This document shows positions 4,959-5,743 of a stretch of 5,743 nucleotides of DNA, piece after piece (position 1 is the first letter of the stretch; each line of letters starts with the position of its first letter). Both the position numbers and the translations under genes were made by a program. The stretch lies in contig JAKCAB010000709.1 of NCBI GenBank assembly GCA_021839785.1, positions 1-5,743 of the forward strand. Direction: 5' to 3'. The notes under the pieces were generated by a model. It was not told the DNA's origin, made no database searches, and saw only the letters and a list, made by a program, of their open reading frames with translations. The stretch comes from a bacterium (GTDB taxonomy: Bacteria > Verrucomicrobiota > Verrucomicrobiae > Limisphaerales > J093).

Positions 4959-5743
4959 TTAGCCTTTCAAGCTGGAGGTAGCGAATTCCAACTTCTCGTT
5001 CTTCTGCATCATCTCGGTCCAGGTGACCTCCCGGTTCGCGTAAGCGGCAGTGCGGCCAAGGATGGTCGTCAGGTTGCTGCGCACGCTGGGCGGAACTGTG
5101 GCGTTCGCGAAATCACCTTTGGCGATGGCCTCGTGGAAGGCGGCGATGTTTCGCACTGCACCGTCCTCGTACAGGTTCCGCGTGTCGCCGTTGAAGGCGT
5201 CGTCCTTGGTCCGCAGCGAGACCTTGCCCGAGTAATGCGTCTCGACGGTTCCATTCATGCCGTAGGCCCGGCACATGATGTCGTCGTAGCCGAAACCGAC
5301 CTGCTTGGAGCTGAAGCTCACGGTCACGTCGCTCGGGAAATAGAAGATGACGGCGTAATGGTCCCAGCAGTCACCAAGGAAGGGGCGCGCCCGCCCGCCG
5401 GTGCCGTAAGCCTTGAGCGGGGCCGCGTCGGCGAACCACGCGGCCACGTCCAGCGAATGGATGTTCTGCTCGGTGATGACGTCGCCGGACAGGACGCGGT
5501 CGATGGCCCAGGCGCGCAGGCGGGCTTCAGCGTCACGCTTGCTCTTCCGGAACTCAGCGTCCATGCCTTCGAAGTACAGGTCGCATTGATAACCCGCGTC
5601 GAGGCTGATCAGCCGGCCGATTTGCCCGGCGTGCACGCGCTTCACGACTTCCTGGTAAGCCGGATGCGCGCGAGTCTGGAAATCCACGAGAAAACAAAGG
5701 TTCTTCGCGGTCGCCTGCCGGCCGCTGTCGGCGACGGTCTGGC
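4959..5743 (-). CDS. Gfo/Idh/MocA-family oxidoreductase, 5' end missing
   Basis: Reading the minus strand, the frame is open from the window edge to a TAA at 4961-4959 (260 codons visible; the family is usually 350-450 residues). The GTG at 5687-5685 is an internal valine in CFLVDFQTRAHPAYQ, so the start and the N-terminal Rossmann fold with its GxGxxG and EKP motifs lie outside. The visible part is the C-terminal alpha/beta substrate domain. LVDFQTRAHPAY corresponds to the conserved Q-x-R-x2-P-x-Y segment after the NAD(P) domain. EQNIHSLDVAAW holds the conserved catalytic-region His (codon at 5459-5457). GDCWDHYAVIFYFPSDVTVSFSSKQ matches the beta-sheet strands of the family. Such enzymes oxidise or reduce sugars, inositols and related polyols with NAD(P). 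Substrate and localisation cannot be read here. It converges on the hydrolase pair, so any link is by neighbourhood only. No odd residues or frame breaks were seen. Confidence 0.92.
   Translation of the reverse strand, partial: QTVADSGRQATAKNLCFLVDFQTRAHPAYQEVVKRVHAGQIGRLISLDAGYQCDLYFEGMDAEFRKSKRDAEARLRAWAIDRVLSGDVITEQNIHSLDVAAWFADAAPLKAYGTGGRARPFLGDCWDHYAVIFYFPSDVTVSFSSKQVGFGYDDIMCRAYGMNGTVETHYSGKVSLRTKDDAFNGDTRNLYEDGAVRNIAAFHEAIAKGDFANATVPPSVRSNLTTILGRTAAYANREVTWTEMMQKNEKLEFATSSLKG

Noticed and set aside
5685..5687. GTG as the start of the oxidoreductase
   Set aside because: The frame stays open to the window edge, and the upstream residues continue the family alignment (AKNLCFLVDFQTR). 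The GTG is an internal valine.

Overview
The window is GC-rich and densely coding. It fits a Verrucomicrobiota genome, perhaps a soil or freshwater member of the Pedosphaerales/Limisphaerales. The reasons are the gene types (paired secreted clan GH-A glycoside hydrolases beside a Gfo/Idh/MocA oxidoreductase, and a proline-rich TPR protein carrying an LNPLKLFG-type segment), start codons without Shine-Dalgarno sequences, and gaps filled with short GC-rich hairpins. This placement comes from family recall and composition; there is no rRNA or marker gene to confirm it.

Layout. 1-1134 (+): 3' part of a proline-rich TPR protein, opening with five diverged copies of a 27-bp/9-residue repeat. 1198-1629 (+): small membrane protein of the isoprenylcysteine carboxyl methyltransferase (ICMT)-like family. 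1630-1907: 278-bp gap with no convincing gene but at least four compact inverted repeats. 1908-3335 (+) and 3391-4791 (+): two different secreted glycoside hydrolases, 55 bp apart and probably cotranscribed. 4792-4958: convergent gap made almost entirely of nested and overlapping hairpins, probably a bidirectional terminator or an intergenic repeat element. 4959-5743 (-): C-terminal two thirds of a Gfo/Idh/MocA oxidoreductase, cut by the window end.

How the genes fit together. The two hydrolases each carry a signal peptide and a TIM barrel with a recognisable acid/base-nucleophile glutamate pair, and probably act outside the cytoplasm on a glycan. The oxidoreductase family often acts on sugars or inositols, so the right half could be a small carbohydrate-processing locus, but the oxidoreductase is on the other strand and is not in the same operon. 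The TPR and methyltransferase-like genes show no clear link to this. I see no CRISPR, phage, transposase, tRNA or rRNA. The most unusual content is the structured intergenic DNA rather than a new protein system.
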